A DNA stretch of 64,000 nt from Pseudoalteromonas shioyasakiensis (GTDB taxonomy: Bacteria > Pseudomonadota > Gammaproteobacteria > Enterobacterales > Alteromonadaceae). The position numbers and the translations under genes were made by a program. The notes below the pieces were generated by a model. It worked only from the letters and a program-made list of their open reading frames with translations, had not been told where the DNA came from and did not search any database. This document shows positions 7,096 through 17,072 of this stretch, piece by piece. Position 1 is the stretch's first letter. Every line of letters starts with the position of its first letter. The stretch lies in assembly GCF_001550135.1 (NCBI RefSeq), contig NZ_LRUE01000005.1, positions 1-64,000 of the forward strand, in the 5' to 3' direction.

Positions 7096-7491
7096 ATGGA
7101 ATTTGTGAAGCCGTTAGAACCTATTCTGATAATCGATGATATGCAAGATATCCGCGACTATCTAAATCAAATTTTAACTGGTCTTGGTTTTGACGATATT
7201 TTAGAAAGTCGAGATTTTGAATCAGCTAAAACCGTTATTGAAGAAAAGTCGCCTAACGTAATCTTTCTTGATATTGAACTACCTAATACTGACGGTACGG
7301 AAATTCTTGAATACTTAAATGACCGCCATCCTCATACTCATGTTGTTATGTGCTCTGGCCATAATAGTCTTGAGAATGTGCAAAACACCTGGGAATTAGG
7401 TGCAAAAGGTTTTATCGCCAAACCATTCAACGCAAAAAAAGTCGACTCTGTTATGAAACGTCTAGAATTGATGGAAACCATAACAAATTAA
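7096..7491 (+). CDS. Single-domain response regulator
   Basis: A 131-aa receiver domain with no output domain. Acidic pair DD at residues 14-15, phosphoacceptor Asp59 in FLDIELP, Ser in MCSGH, and Lys in AKPF complete the receiver active site. It probably acts by protein-protein contact or as a phosphate sink. It lies 7 bases before the MoxR gene and is probably cotranscribed with the MoxR-DUF58-transglutaminase set, although this combination is not a standard operon. The partner kinase is not evident nearby. Confidence 0.87.
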   Translation: MEFVKPLEPILIIDDMQDIRDYLNQILTGLGFDDILESRDFESAKTVIEEKSPNVIFLDIELPNTDGTEILEYLNDRHPHTHVVMCSGHNSLENVQNTWELGAKGFIAKPFNAKKVDSVMKRLELMETITN

Positions 7492-7498
7492 GTAGTTT

Positions 7499-8392
7499 AT
7501 GAATTCGACAATCCAACTCATTATAGACGACCTATCAACGGTCATTTTTGGTAAGCAACAACAAATCAAACTCGCCCTTACGTGTTTATTTAGTGAAGGC
7601 CACCTGTTAATTGAAGATTTACCAGGCATGGGAAAAACCACTTTATCTCATGCACTTGCCGCAGTTCTTGGCTTGTCATATCAACGCATTCAATTCACTA
7701 GCGATTTATTACCTTCTGACATTCTTGGTACAAATATCTTTGATGCTAAAGAACATAGTTTTTCTTTTCATCAAGGTCCGGTATTTAGCCAAGTTGTTTT
7801 AGGTGATGAAATTAACCGTGCAGGTCCTAAAACACAAAGTGCACTGTTAGAAGCAATGGAAGAAAAACAAGTTACGGTAGATTCGGTTAAACACGCCCTA
7901 CCATCACCATTTTTTGTGATTGCTACGCAAAACCCAGTGCATCAATCTGGCACTTATCCGTTACCAGAGTCGCAATTAGACCGCTTTTTCATGCGTATTA
8001 GTTTAGGCTTTCCAGATAAACAAGCTGAGAAAAACCTCATTTTAGGCCTAAACAACCGTAATTATGACGACTTGCCTGTTCGTATTAATCCTGAGCAACT
8101 TGCTGTTATTCAAAAAGAAATTAACAAAGTAACGATCAGCAACTCGGTGGTTGATTATATCCTTGAGCTAGTTGCGTTTACTCGCCAAGATAACCATTTT
8201 GTAAACCCACTATCTCCAAGAGCCAGCATTGCGCTTGCCCGAGCTGCAAAGTCATGGGCGTATATTGAAGGTCGTGATTTTGTAATGCCTGAAGATGTAC
8301 AAGCGGTTTTCCCAAGCGTGACTGATCACAGGCTTGGCTTAAACGCTGGTGACAGTGGCTATGCACTTAAACATGTACCTGTAAGCTTATAA
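7499..8392 (+). CDS. MoxR-family AAA+ ATPase
   Basis: A chaperone-like ATPase, 297 aa. Walker A LPGMGKTT at residues 41-48, Walker B VVLGDEINRA at about 98-107, sensor 1 IATQNP, then LPESQLDRF (arginine-finger region) and a C-terminal lid. MoxR proteins next to DUF58 and transglutaminase-like genes form a conserved set thought to assist maturation of surface or metal-containing proteins; the client is unknown. It is followed after 3 bases by the DUF58 gene. Confidence 0.92.
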   Translation: MNSTIQLIIDDLSTVIFGKQQQIKLALTCLFSEGHLLIEDLPGMGKTTLSHALAAVLGLSYQRIQFTSDLLPSDILGTNIFDAKEHSFSFHQGPVFSQVVLGDEINRAGPKTQSALLEAMEEKQVTVDSVKHALPSPFFVIATQNPVHQSGTYPLPESQLDRFFMRISLGFPDKQAEKNLILGLNNRNYDDLPVRINPEQLAVIQKEINKVTISNSVVDYILELVAFTRQDNHFVNPLSPRASIALARAAKSWAYIEGRDFVMPEDVQAVFPSVTDHRLGLNAGDSGYALKHVPVSL

Positions 8393-8395
8393 AAC

Positions 8396-9355
8396 ATGTT
8401 TAAGCGCCCTGCTTTTATTGATCAATTTCGTCAGTTATTTTTTAATAAGTTATTAAAAAATAAGCATAAAACCAACGAAATTGAGCTTCAACATAAAACG
8501 ATTTATGTATTACCCTCAAAACTTGGTGGGCAGTTTTTACTAATTGCATTACTGAACTTTGTGATGGGCATTAACTATCAAAACAACCTGATTTTAGCCA
8601 TGGCGTATTTAATGGTGGTTGTTTTGGTGTTTGCGATACTCACCGGCTATAAAAATGTGCGAGGTTTGTCGGTTAAATACCAGTCAGTAAACGAAAGTTA
8701 TGCGCCAAAAGCCCCTATTGCGCGTTTTCAAATTCAAGCACAATCATACTGTGAACTTATAAAACTGATTAATGACAACCTTGAATCTGAAACTGTGTCA
8801 CTGCAAAGTAAAGATAAAAAGACCGTTGAAATAGCGCTCAAATGCAGTGAACGTGGTGCATATGGCTTTGATAGAATCAAAATCATTAGTCATTTTCCAT
8901 TTGGTTTGGTGTCTGTGTGGAGTTATATAAAGCCAACCGAAACGGTTTATGTTTACCCTCAGCCTATCGCCACTGATAAGCTTGATACTCAGCTCCATGA
9001 CAATGACGAACACGACGGCGATAACGCACAAGTTAAAGCCGGTAATGATGACTTTTATCAGCTTGCTCCTTTTGTGCAAGGTACAGCGCTTAATAAGGTA
9101 TCGTGGAAACACTACGCTAAAACTCAGCAGCTATTAACGAAAGAATTTACCAGTGACGCATCACAGGAATTAGCACTTAATTTCAATATGTTGAGTGGCA
9201 ATAATGAGCATAGATTAAGCCAGTTATGTTTTTTGGTGAACCAATTAACCGACCAACAAATGGCGTTTTCGTTAACCTTACCCAATAAACACATTGCGAA
9301 AGGCCAAGGGATCAACCATCAAAAAGCCTGCTTGCAAGCATTAGCGGAGTTTTAA
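8396..9355 (+). CDS. DUF58-domain protein
   Basis: A 319-aa protein with two adjacent membrane spans (about residues 46-90), then a beta-rich soluble part and the DUF58 core, including the WKHYAKTQQLLTKEF segment (consensus W-K-x-x-A...L-x-x-K-x-F). DUF58 proteins accompany MoxR ATPases; a von Willebrand factor-like fold has been proposed for some. It is flanked by MoxR (3 bases upstream) and the transglutaminase gene (2 bases downstream), a tight operon. Exact function unknown. Confidence 0.87.
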   Translation: MFKRPAFIDQFRQLFFNKLLKNKHKTNEIELQHKTIYVLPSKLGGQFLLIALLNFVMGINYQNNLILAMAYLMVVVLVFAILTGYKNVRGLSVKYQSVNESYAPKAPIARFQIQAQSYCELIKLINDNLESETVSLQSKDKKTVEIALKCSERGAYGFDRIKIISHFPFGLVSVWSYIKPTETVYVYPQPIATDKLDTQLHDNDEHDGDNAQVKAGNDDFYQLAPFVQGTALNKVSWKHYAKTQQLLTKEFTSDASQELALNFNMLSGNNEHRLSQLCFLVNQLTDQQMAFSLTLPNKHIAKGQGINHQKACLQALAEF

Positions 9356-9357
9356 TT

Positions 9358-11298
9358 ATGAATACACCGCTTATAAATACCGTTTTATCACTGCTGTTTA
9401 TTGTTACCAGTGGCTTTTTATTTACTGAAGTGCCTACTCCATTCTTAGCCATATTGGCTGGCCTTAGCTTTTTAAACCTGTTTTTAGGTAAGTTTTATAA
9501 AAAACTAAATGGATTGGTGGCGAATATTTTGGCTGCGGTTAGCTTAGTTGCCTTATTTGTTCTGGTCGGCGTGAGCGATACGGTCAAGTTATTTGTATCC
9601 ATGATGCTACTTGCTAGCAGTTTTAAATTGCTACAAGCGAAAACCGTTAAACAGTATCAAACCGTTTGTTTACTAGTATTTTTTAACCTTTCAACGGTGT
9701 ATTTGTTTCATCAAGGGTTATTTGAAACCTTGGTAGTCAGTGTACTTTACATTGTTAACTTCGCGGTACTTGGCTATTTAACTAGCCCGCAAAGCTTTAA
9801 GGCCGCTAACAAACAAAGTTTTAAAACCATACTACTAGCCTTACCCATAGCGGCGTTTTTGATTTTATTTTTACCTAAAATTCCAGCGTTTTGGCAGCTA
9901 CCGGGGCCAAAGCTTGCTAAGACGGGTTTATCAGAGCAAGTTAACCCCTTTTCTATTGCGAAATTAGCGGAATCTGATGACTTAGTTTTTCGGGTAGAAC
10001 AACAGCCAGGGCAAACCTTACAAGCCCCCTATTACTGGCGCAGCCTTATTCATGATGAGTTTAATGGTAGTGAATGGCTAATATCGGACATTTTGAAGTC
10101 TCAACAATTTAACCCAATTCGCCGTACAATTACTCAAAGTAATAGCGTTAATTATCAGGTTATTGCAGAGCCCTCATCATCAAACTGGCTGTTTGGGCTT
10201 GGCTTTGCGCAAAGTGCTAATTCTGATGTGCACTCAACCTACAATGGCTTGTTAAAACGTAAAGGTAACTTAAACAAAAACATTAAATACGCGGTAACTA
10301 GTAGTGAGGCTAAGCTGAGCCTAAATGACTTTGAAAAACGCTTATATACCCGCTTACCGAAAACAACTAATCCGCAAACGACGGCACTGGCAAACGAGCT
10401 GGCTGCTGAGCATGAAAATGCGCAAGCTTACTTTAACGCGTTGCTTGATTACTTTAATCAGCAGCAGTTTGCTTACACATTAACTCCTACACCCATGAAT
10501 GGTGATAATACGCTAGACCAGTTTGTGTTTGATACCAAACGTGGCTTTTGTGGTCACTATGCCAGCACCGCTGCATTTATGTTTCGTGTAGCCGGTTACC
10601 CTGCCCGTGTTGTGTCTGGTTATTTAGGCGGAGAACAAACTAAAGCCGCTACGCTGAACATTTACCAATATGATGCCCATGCATGGGTTGAAGTGTTCTT
10701 TGATGAAAAATGGCACATATTTGATGCTACCGCTGTTGTTGCCCCGGAACGTTTAAACGGTTCGTTATCACAACTGGGTGATTTAAACGAAAGCTTTAAC
10801 GATAATCTTAACTTTGGTCTAAAACGCTGGAGCCATTTTAAAGCAATAAACTGGCTTAGAATTCATCTTGAAGAACTCGACTATAAATGGACTAACTGGG
10901 TGCTTACGTTCGACCAAGAATCACAACAAAGTCTATTTGATTCACTTTTTGGTAATAAGTCAGCATGGCTAACACCTTTAATTGTGTTAGGTACATTATT
11001 ACTGAGCTTTACTGGCTATTTCTTATATAACAAACGCCCTATTCGAAGTAGAGAGCCGCTGGTTGATGACATCACTAAGCTTTACCTGTGGGCAAAAAAG
11101 CAAGGCATTGAGCCAGTTGATACCAACACGCCACTACAAAATATTGCTTTAATTAAACAGCAAAAGCCTAGATCAGAGGCATATTTAAGTGAGTTTGAGC
11201 AAATAATCATCGAAGTACGTTATCAACAGCAATCATATAACCAAAATCGCAAAAACCGCGTACGAGTTCTGTTAAACTCTCTCAAAACAGCCAAATAG
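9358..11298 (+). CDS. TgpA-type membrane transglutaminase-like protein
   Basis: A 646-aa protein: six or so membrane spans in residues 1-185 (DUF3488-like), a periplasmic region, a transglutaminase-like core with the full triad Cys398 (GFCGHYAS), His441 (DAHAWVE) and Asp456 (IFDAT), another span near 540-560 and a C-terminal DUF4129-like tail. This is the layout of Pseudomonas TgpA, whose periplasmic domain has transglutaminase activity. It closes the MoxR-DUF58-Tgase operon. Substrate not known. Confidence 0.9.
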   Translation: MNTPLINTVLSLLFIVTSGFLFTEVPTPFLAILAGLSFLNLFLGKFYKKLNGLVANILAAVSLVALFVLVGVSDTVKLFVSMMLLASSFKLLQAKTVKQYQTVCLLVFFNLSTVYLFHQGLFETLVVSVLYIVNFAVLGYLTSPQSFKAANKQSFKTILLALPIAAFLILFLPKIPAFWQLPGPKLAKTGLSEQVNPFSIAKLAESDDLVFRVEQQPGQTLQAPYYWRSLIHDEFNGSEWLISDILKSQQFNPIRRTITQSNSVNYQVIAEPSSSNWLFGLGFAQSANSDVHSTYNGLLKRKGNLNKNIKYAVTSSEAKLSLNDFEKRLYTRLPKTTNPQTTALANELAAEHENAQAYFNALLDYFNQQQFAYTLTPTPMNGDNTLDQFVFDTKRGFCGHYASTAAFMFRVAGYPARVVSGYLGGEQTKAATLNIYQYDAHAWVEVFFDEKWHIFDATAVVAPERLNGSLSQLGDLNESFNDNLNFGLKRWSHFKAINWLRIHLEELDYKWTNWVLTFDQESQQSLFDSLFGNKSAWLTPLIVLGTLLLSFTGYFLYNKRPIRSREPLVDDITKLYLWAKKQGIEPVDTNTPLQNIALIKQQKPRSEAYLSEFEQIIIEVRYQQQSYNQNRKNRVRVLLNSLKTAK

Positions 11299-11306
11299 AG
11301 AACAAT

Positions 11307-12629
11307 ATGAATGCAGTAATTGTCGGCGTTATGTTGATGCTGATCCTGACACTTTGTCGAATTAATGTCATTGTGGCGATGACGGTAAGCGCAATTGTAG
11401 CGGGTTTGACCGCAGGCCTTGGTTTATCACAAACCGTTAATGCATTTAATGATGGCTTATCGGGCGGCGCTGAAATAGCACTGAGCTATGCGATGTTAGG
11501 TGCATTTGCGGTGGCTATTTCTAAGTCAGGTTTAACACGTATTTTAGCGTCTAAGTTACTAAAGCAAGTGAACGAGAATAGCCATAAAGGCGAAACAACG
11601 CTTAGTTATCTTATATTAAGTATTATTTTACTGTGTGCGATTTCATCACAAAATTTGATACCCGTACATATCGCTTTTATACCAATTCTAATTCCGCCTC
11701 TACTTGTGGTGTTTAACAAGTTACGCCTTGATAGACGTGCCATTGCGTGTATCTTAACCTTCGGCTTAGCCACCTCTTACATGGTGCTACCTTATGGTTT
11801 TGGTGGCATTTACTTATACTCGATACTACACAAGAACCTCACTGAAAATGGCCTAGAAATTGTTAATACTCAAGTGCCGATGGCAATGATCATTCCAGCC
11901 ATTGGGATGTTATTTGGTTTATTGGTTGCGGTGTTTATATCTTATCGAAAACGCCGTAGTTACGAGTCTCACAGCCTAACAGAGCAACAGCAAGAGGTTG
12001 TAATTGAGCAGCCTAAAAAGGTGTTAGCAGTGGGAATTACCGCCGTACTTTGTTCATTAGTGGCACAAAATATTAGCGGCTCTATGATCCTAGGTGGTCT
12101 TGTTGGGGTAGCTATATTTACCTTATTTGGTGTTGTAAAACTTGAGCAAAACGGCGATGTATTTAGCAAAGGCATTGCTATGATGGCGATGATTGGCTTT
12201 ATTATGATTTCGGCGCAAGGCTTTGCTTCGGTGATGAAAGCAACGGGTGATGTTGCTTCATTAGTTAGCTCTGCTGCAGGAATGATTGAGGGTAACAAGC
12301 CACTTGCCGCAGCATTAATTTTACTCGTTGGCTTATTGATCACCATGGGCATTGGTAGCTCGTTTTCGACAGTGCCAATTATAGCCACCCTGTTTGTACC
12401 ACTTTGTATGGAATTAAACTTTTCGGTCATGGCCACAGCTGCACTGGTTGGCACTGCTGGTGCGCTAGGTGATGCAGGCTCCCCTGCCTCTGACTCAACA
12501 CTTGGCCCAACATCTGGCCTAAATGCAGATGGTCAACACGACCATATTTGGAATTCAGTGGTGCCTACTTTCATCCATTTTAATATTCCGCTACTTGTTG
12601 CTGGCTGGGTTGCGGCAATGGTGTTGTAG
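11307..12629 (+). CDS. Na+/H+ antiporter-family permease (YuiF/NhaC-like)
   Basis: A 440-aa integral membrane protein with about eleven spans. Recognisable features are an N-terminal [13 protein letters not shown] helix, the re-entrant-like [12 protein letters not shown] segment and the conserved C-terminal [22 protein letters not shown] loop, typical of the YuiF/NhaC-related family. Members have been assigned to sodium/proton exchange or to amino-acid uptake, so the substrate is open. It starts 8 bases after the transglutaminase gene and is followed by a strong terminator. Confidence 0.82.
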   Translation: MNAVIVGVMLMLILTLCRINVIVAMTVSAIVAGLTAGLGLSQTVNAFNDGLSGGAEIALSYAMLGAFAVAISKSGLTRILASKLLKQVNENSHKGETTLSYLILSIILLCAISSQNLIPVHIAFIPILIPPLLVVFNKLRLDRRAIACILTFGLATSYMVLPYGFGGIYLYSILHKNLTENGLEIVNTQVPMAMIIPAIGMLFGLLVAVFISYRKRRSYESHSLTEQQQEVVIEQPKKVLAVGITAVLCSLVAQNISGSMILGGLVGVAIFTLFGVVKLEQNGDVFSKGIAMMAMIGFIMISAQGFASVMKATGDVASLVSSAAGMIEGNKPLAAALILLVGLLITMGIGSSFSTVPIIATLFVPLCMELNFSVMATAALVGTAGALGDAGSPASDSTLGPTSGLNADGQHDHIWNSVVPTFIHFNIPLLVAGWVAAMVL

Positions 12630-12648
12630 AGTCGAGTTACTTTTTGTT

Positions 12649-12673
12649 AAAAGCCCCATTTGGGGCTTTTTTA
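12649..12673. terminator. Bidirectional rho-independent terminator
   Basis: AAAAGCCCCA (12649-12658), a 2-base loop and TGGGGCTTTT (12661-12670) plus T's form a perfect 10-bp stem with A/T flanks on both sides. It sits between the convergent permease and hybrid kinase genes, and overlaps the kinase stop region. Confidence 0.92.
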
Positions 12674-14641
12674 TTGGCTAAACAAAATACGCAGTGCGCG
12701 GTTTAGATCATGAAAGCGAATGGGTTTTGTCAGCACTTTGTTCATCCCTGCTTCTAAGCAAGTGGCTTTATCTTGATGAGATGCATTAGCTGTTAAGGCG
12801 ACAATGGGTAAAGTCATTTTTAATTCTTCACGCATGTATTTAGTTGCTGTAATACCATCCATCACTGGCATCATCATATCCATCAAAACTAAATCAAAGC
12901 TTTGCTGTTGTACTTTATCAATTGCTTGTTGGCCATTATCTGCAAGGGTGACATGGTGATTGAGCTTTTCTAAAAAGGTTTTTATAAGTACTTGGTTGGT
13001 TTTGTTATCTTCTGTAACAAGAATAGCCATTGGCTCAAGAGTTTGCTCATGTTCAATAGCTTGCTGATCATCGGCGACGATAGAGTATGGTATGTAAATA
13101 TTAAACTTAGTACCAATATTGATTGCACTTGCCACTCTTATCTCGCCTTTCATTAAATCAACTAGGCTTTTGGTAATGCTAAGCCCAAGGCCAATCCCTT
13201 CTACTTGTCGATTTACACCGTAATCATGCTGTTTAAAGGCATCGTAAATGCTGGCTATTTGAGATTGAGAGATCCCCTGACCAGTATCTGCTATCTCAAA
13301 TAACAAATGGGTGTCATTAAAATCGGCTCTGAAATTGACAGTGCCTACTTTGGTAAACTTAAAGGCATTATCTAAAATATTAAACAGAATTTGCCCGACC
13401 CGAACCCCATCGATATTAATTTTGTTTGGTAAGCCATCGCTTATCTCTGTGGTAAATAATACATTAGAGCCTTGAGTGGTTTCTTGAAACTGTGCAGTAA
13501 TATTTTTAACCAGCGCATTTATATCTGTTGCTTTAACATCAAGCTCCATCGAGCCACTTTCAATTTTTGAAAAATCCAGTACATCACTGATCAAATCAAG
13601 TAATAAGTCAGCGCTTGAGTTTGCGTAATCGAGCCAACGTGTTTGCTTGTCATTAAGTTCTGAATCGGCTAACAACTCCAACATGCCTACAATGGCGTTC
13701 ATAGGTGTTCTGATCTCATGAGACATCACCGTTAAAAACTGAGACTTTGCTTGGTTTGCTTCTTCGGCTTTTTCTTTTGCTAATTGTAGTGCTTGCTCGC
13801 GGTCTTTATTTACAGTGATATCTTTGGCAATACCTAAATAACCGCGAAATTTCCCGCTTGAATCAAATTGTGGCTTACCACTCAAAGAGACCCAGGCCGG
13901 AGGCGACGAATTAACTTCAAATTCAAAATCTAAAAATTCAGCATGATCTGCCAGCAAGTGTTTAAAGTGTGACCATTTTTTTAACTGATTTTTTTCCTGC
14001 TCAGTGATGATGGCATCGAAATTTTTATGTAAAAAATGGCGCTTGTATAAGTTACTGTGGCTGGCGGTAGTTAAAACATTAATAAAGTGCTCATCTTTAT
14101 TAGTACGCCAAAACCATTCGCTGGCGAAGTCTCTGAATAACTCAGATAACTCGCCTAGTCTTGTTAGTAAAGAGGTTGAGTGAAACTTTTGCCTGTTAAG
14201 CCTTGTTTGCGCAGCTAATTGAACCGCTACTTGCTGTAATAAGATTTTAATTGCGGTTTGTGATTTATCATTAAAACTAGCCTGCTCTTTTATATCGAAA
14301 AAGACCAAACACTGCGTTGTGTGTTCAGAGATATCAACATGAAAAATTAGATTATTTACGAACTCATTACTATAAAACAGTGAGTTATCTTCATTAAATA
14401 ACCACTGTGACTGCGCTTGTTGTAACTTTGACTTTAATATTGTTTCGTCAAATTCAATGTACTTAATAGTACGCATTTCGAGGGATGCTTTTGAATCTTC
14501 GAAGTTTATTAAGCAAAACTCTTTAAACGAAAAATATGGCAGAAGCACTTTTTCAAGTTGAGCTTTTAATGCACGGCTATCGTTTATGCCATGAAATGCC
14601 GTTAGCTCAAGTTGTAATTGCTCTAAGTTTAACTCTGCCAT
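12671..14641 (-). CDS. Hybrid sensor histidine kinase (PAS-HisKA-HATPase-receiver)
   Basis: A cytoplasmic hybrid kinase, 656 aa from the second ATG at 14641, chosen because AGGA lies 6 bases before it. Order: unrecognised N-terminal sensor region (1-165), PAS/PAC (about 175-280, ending GYLGIAKDITVNKDREQAL), HisKA with SHEIRTP (His308), HATPase with NAFKFT and GIGLGLSI, and a C-terminal receiver (LVTEDN...LVLMDMMMP...LTKPI). No transmembrane span and no Hpt domain. A free Hpt protein lies nearby at 15685-16017, and the polysaccharide locus lacks a sypF, so this kinase may feed that relay. That link is inference. Confidence 0.9.
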   Translation of the reverse strand: MAELNLEQLQLELTAFHGINDSRALKAQLEKVLLPYFSFKEFCLINFEDSKASLEMRTIKYIEFDETILKSKLQQAQSQWLFNEDNSLFYSNEFVNNLIFHVDISEHTTQCLVFFDIKEQASFNDKSQTAIKILLQQVAVQLAAQTRLNRQKFHSTSLLTRLGELSELFRDFASEWFWRTNKDEHFINVLTTASHSNLYKRHFLHKNFDAIITEQEKNQLKKWSHFKHLLADHAEFLDFEFEVNSSPPAWVSLSGKPQFDSSGKFRGYLGIAKDITVNKDREQALQLAKEKAEEANQAKSQFLTVMSHEIRTPMNAIVGMLELLADSELNDKQTRWLDYANSSADLLLDLISDVLDFSKIESGSMELDVKATDINALVKNITAQFQETTQGSNVLFTTEISDGLPNKINIDGVRVGQILFNILDNAFKFTKVGTVNFRADFNDTHLLFEIADTGQGISQSQIASIYDAFKQHDYGVNRQVEGIGLGLSITKSLVDLMKGEIRVASAINIGTKFNIYIPYSIVADDQQAIEHEQTLEPMAILVTEDNKTNQVLIKTFLEKLNHHVTLADNGQQAIDKVQQQSFDLVLMDMMMPVMDGITATKYMREELKMTLPIVALTANASHQDKATCLEAGMNKVLTKPIRFHDLNRALRILFSQ

Positions 14642-14664
14642 TGCCATTCCTAGTTAATATTGCA

Positions 14665-14677
14665 TCGCATATTGCAA
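14665..14677. promoter_or_regulatory. Palindrome TCGCA-N3-TGCAA (one mismatch)
   Basis: Reads TCGCATATTGCAA, matching the TTGCA-N3-TGCAA element found upstream of the polysaccharide operons in 9 of 10 specified bases. It lies in the divergent region between the hybrid kinase and the yvcK-like gene, about 98 bases upstream (centre to centre) of a sigma-54-like promoter. Confidence 0.35.
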
Positions 14678-14761
14678 ATATAGAAAACAGTTCTCAGTTT
14701 AGCCATAAAAATATCAAAATAAATTATTTAAATTTCATTGTGTTATATAAATCCGAACACT

Positions 14762-14777
14762 TGGTACGGCCCATGCT
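14762..14777 (+). promoter_or_regulatory. Sigma-54-like promoter upstream of yvcK-like gene
   Basis: TGGTAC-N5-ATGCT keeps the -24 GG and -12 GC at the required 10-base spacing (consensus TGGCAC-N5-TTGCW). A start site about 12 bases after the GC would fall near 14788, with the ATG at 14815. Match strength is moderate. Confidence 0.4.
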
Positions 14778-14814
14778 AACTAAATATTAATCAAGTTTAA
14801 CCAAGGTGACTGTT

Positions 14815-15720
14815 ATGAAAATAGTATGCATAGGCGGCGGACACGGTTTATCCCATATGTTAAGTGCAATTAGACCTCACTGCGCCGAACTGACAGCTAT
14901 CGTTGCAACCACAGACAACGGCGGAAGCACAGGTAAATTACGTAAAAGCCAAGATGTAGTAGCCCTTGGTGATATTAGACGTTGTTGTTTGCAATTAGCT
15001 GATAGTGACTCATTAATCCATCAAGTTTTTCACCACCGTTTTGATGGTGGTGAACTTAATGGTCACAGCCTTGGTAATTTAGCCTTATTAAGCTTAACCC
15101 AACAAACTAACTCAGCAACTCAAGCGGTTGCATGGTTCAATGCCATGTTGGGTAATTCAGAAACGATTCTACCTATGTCAGACGAACCGACTGATTTACT
15201 AGCGGTTATGTCATCAGGCATCAAAGTATTTGGTGAATGCGATATTGATTCACAAGAAGAGCTCCCAGACTATTTAACGCTCTCACAAGATGTGAATGCT
15301 GCTCCTGGTGTGGTTCAAGCTATTGAAAGCGCCGATATGCTAATAATTGGCCCTGGAAGTTTAATTACCAGTGTAATGCCTGCCATGTTAGTTGAAGACA
15401 TAGCTAAAGCGGTGCAACAAACATCAGCATGCCCATTATTTATCGAAAATATTGCCAAAGAAGCCAGCGTAATTAAATCGCTCGATATGCAACCGGTTGA
15501 TTGGCTCGAAGGCATGCTTGGTTACCGGTTTTGTGACATGAGTATCTCTTTAGATGCGCTTAGTGAAATTGTGTCTCACTTTGACGATGTTGTTAAATCG
15601 CCAAACCAGCAGCACGACATTGAGCAGCTAAGTAATGTATTTGGCGAAATATTAAAAATGCCGTTAAGCCTAGAAGCTGAGCAACTAGTCAGTAGCAATC
15701 AAACTTTGCGCGTGAGTTAG
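14815..15720 (+). CDS. yvcK: YvcK/YbhK-family protein (CofD-like fold)
   Basis: A 301-aa protein beginning MKIVCIGGGHGLSHML, the dinucleotide-binding start of the YvcK family, with DNGGSTGKLR near residues 42-51 and LGNLALLSL. YvcK proteins bind UDP-sugars and affect carbon use and cell-wall synthesis in Gram-positive bacteria; E. coli YbhK is of similar length. A GTG at 14806 is in frame, but AAGG 8 bases before the ATG at 14815 favours the ATG. Its last 36 bases overlap the convergent Hpt gene. Position beside a polysaccharide locus fits a UDP-sugar link, but that is a guess. Confidence 0.82.
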   Translation: MKIVCIGGGHGLSHMLSAIRPHCAELTAIVATTDNGGSTGKLRKSQDVVALGDIRRCCLQLADSDSLIHQVFHHRFDGGELNGHSLGNLALLSLTQQTNSATQAVAWFNAMLGNSETILPMSDEPTDLLAVMSSGIKVFGECDIDSQEELPDYLTLSQDVNAAPGVVQAIESADMLIIGPGSLITSVMPAMLVEDIAKAVQQTSACPLFIENIAKEASVIKSLDMQPVDWLEGMLGYRFCDMSISLDALSEIVSHFDDVVKSPNQQHDIEQLSNVFGEILKMPLSLEAEQLVSSNQTLRVS

Positions 15721-16017
15721 CGTTTGTGCAAATTGGTCTTGCAGTAAGGCTATTAAGCTTTGTAATTCATCGTCATATTGTGATGTCTTCGCTTTTTGCT
15801 CAATTTGTTCTGCAAGGCCGCCTACGGCTAATGCCCCGTAACTACGGCTACTGCTTTTTAAACTGTGGGCATTTATTTCGATTTCGGACTGTTTCGTTGC
15901 GTCAGCAAGATCTGCAACGATTTGGCGGGACTCAGTGATATATACCTGCAAAAGTTGTTTTGCTAGGTCGTCACCAACATCCTGTTGTAATTGCGTAAAG
16001 GTCGCAGTATCTATCAT
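15685..16017 (-). CDS. Stand-alone Hpt phosphotransfer protein
   Basis: A 110-aa all-helical protein with the Hpt motif NAHSLKSSSRSYGA; His51 is the phosphorylated residue. Stand-alone Hpt proteins move phosphate from a hybrid kinase receiver to a response regulator. The neighbouring hybrid kinase (12671-14641) lacks an Hpt domain and the sigma-54 regulator at 17041-18495 needs a phosphodonor, so this protein could bridge them. The gene is convergent with and overlaps yvcK by 36 bases, and is divergent from the glycosyltransferase at 16038. Confidence 0.87.
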   Translation of the reverse strand: MIDTATFTQLQQDVGDDLAKQLLQVYITESRQIVADLADATKQSEIEINAHSLKSSSRSYGALAVGGLAEQIEQKAKTSQYDDELQSLIALLQDQFAQTLTHAQSLIATD

Positions 16018-16037
16018 GGTCTCACCTTGGAGTGAAT

Positions 16038-17072
16038 ATGAAATATAGTGTTATTTTATTCGTAGATTCAAGCTTAATTGGTGGCATCGAAAGCCATTTG
16101 ATTGCCATGAGTAAGCTATTAGAACGATATAATATTATGAGCTCGGTACTATTTTATCAAGATCATAATAACCGTGAATTATATAAGCGCTTAGAAAATG
16201 CAAATATCACTTTCGGTTTTGCTGGCGGAAATTTAAAAAGCTTGAACGAAATACTAAAAATGTTTCCTCGCTCAGCGTTACTCCATACCCATGGGTACAA
16301 GGCAAGTATCATGGGCAAGTTAGTGTGTCGCTGGCAAAACCGCCCTTGTATTTCAACTTATCATGCTGGAGAAGCAGGAACGGGTAAGGTTTATTTTTAC
16401 AATAAGCTCGACAAATTGCTAAGTTACTTTTCACTTAACTTTGCTGTTTCTAGCAAACTCACCGAAGAGCTTTACAATGCTGAATTACTTGAAAATTTTA
16501 TTCAAGTAAATGAGCCTACTAAAGTTTTAGGTCTAAAAAATAATGATCAATTAAACGTTGGATTTGTTGGTCGTTTATCCCATGAAAAAGGCCCTGACAT
16601 TTTTATTGAAACAGCCAAACGATTCAACACACCTAACTTAAAATTTCATATGTTTGGTGATGGCCCTATGGTCAATGAGCTTGATTTGTCAGCGGTGAGT
16701 TATCATGGCCAGTGTGAGCAACAACAAATATGGCAACAACTTGATGTATTGGTGATCTGCTCTCGGGCTGAAGGTCTACCTATGGTGGCATTAGAAGCAA
16801 TGGCACACGGGGTACTCGTTATTGCATCGCCTGTTGGTCAGTTACCACAGATAATTAATCACCTATCAAATGGGTTAATGATGACTGAAAGTACAAGCGA
16901 TGCTTTGCATAAACAGCTAAACAACGTACTTATGTTGAGTGTTGATCAAAGAAATTACATGCTAGGCAATGCACAAAGACTTGTTAAACAACGTTTTTCT
17001 GGAGAGCAGCAATTTAAGCAGCTAGATAGAGTCTATAACTCTAGCTTACTTGCATCTCTTCCCAGCTTTTAA
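16038..17072 (+). CDS. Glycosyltransferase family 4 (SypH-like position)
   Basis: A 344-aa GT-B enzyme: N-terminal domain starting MKYSVILFVDSSLIGGIESH (acceptor-side Gly-Gly motif) and a C-terminal nucleotide-sugar domain from about 185 with GFVGRLSHEKGPD and the EX7E motif EGLPMVALEAMA. It should add a sugar from UDP/GDP donors during repeat-unit assembly. A GTG at 16032 is in frame, but GGAG precedes the ATG at 16038. It is adjacent to and converges (32-base overlap) with the sigma-54 regulator, the neighbour of sypH in V. fischeri. Confidence 0.85.
   Translation: MKYSVILFVDSSLIGGIESHLIAMSKLLERYNIMSSVLFYQDHNNRELYKRLENANITFGFAGGNLKSLNEILKMFPRSALLHTHGYKASIMGKLVCRWQNRPCISTYHAGEAGTGKVYFYNKLDKLLSYFSLNFAVSSKLTEELYNAELLENFIQVNEPTKVLGLKNNDQLNVGFVGRLSHEKGPDIFIETAKRFNTPNLKFHMFGDGPMVNELDLSAVSYHGQCEQQQIWQQLDVLVICSRAEGLPMVALEAMAHGVLVIASPVGQLPQIINHLSNGLMMTESTSDALHKQLNNVLMLSVDQRNYMLGNAQRLVKQRFSGEQQFKQLDRVYNSSLLASLPSF

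Noticed and set aside
11969..12454. 161-codon minus-strand frame inside the permease gene
   Set aside because: Antisense to a conserved membrane protein, with no start signal.
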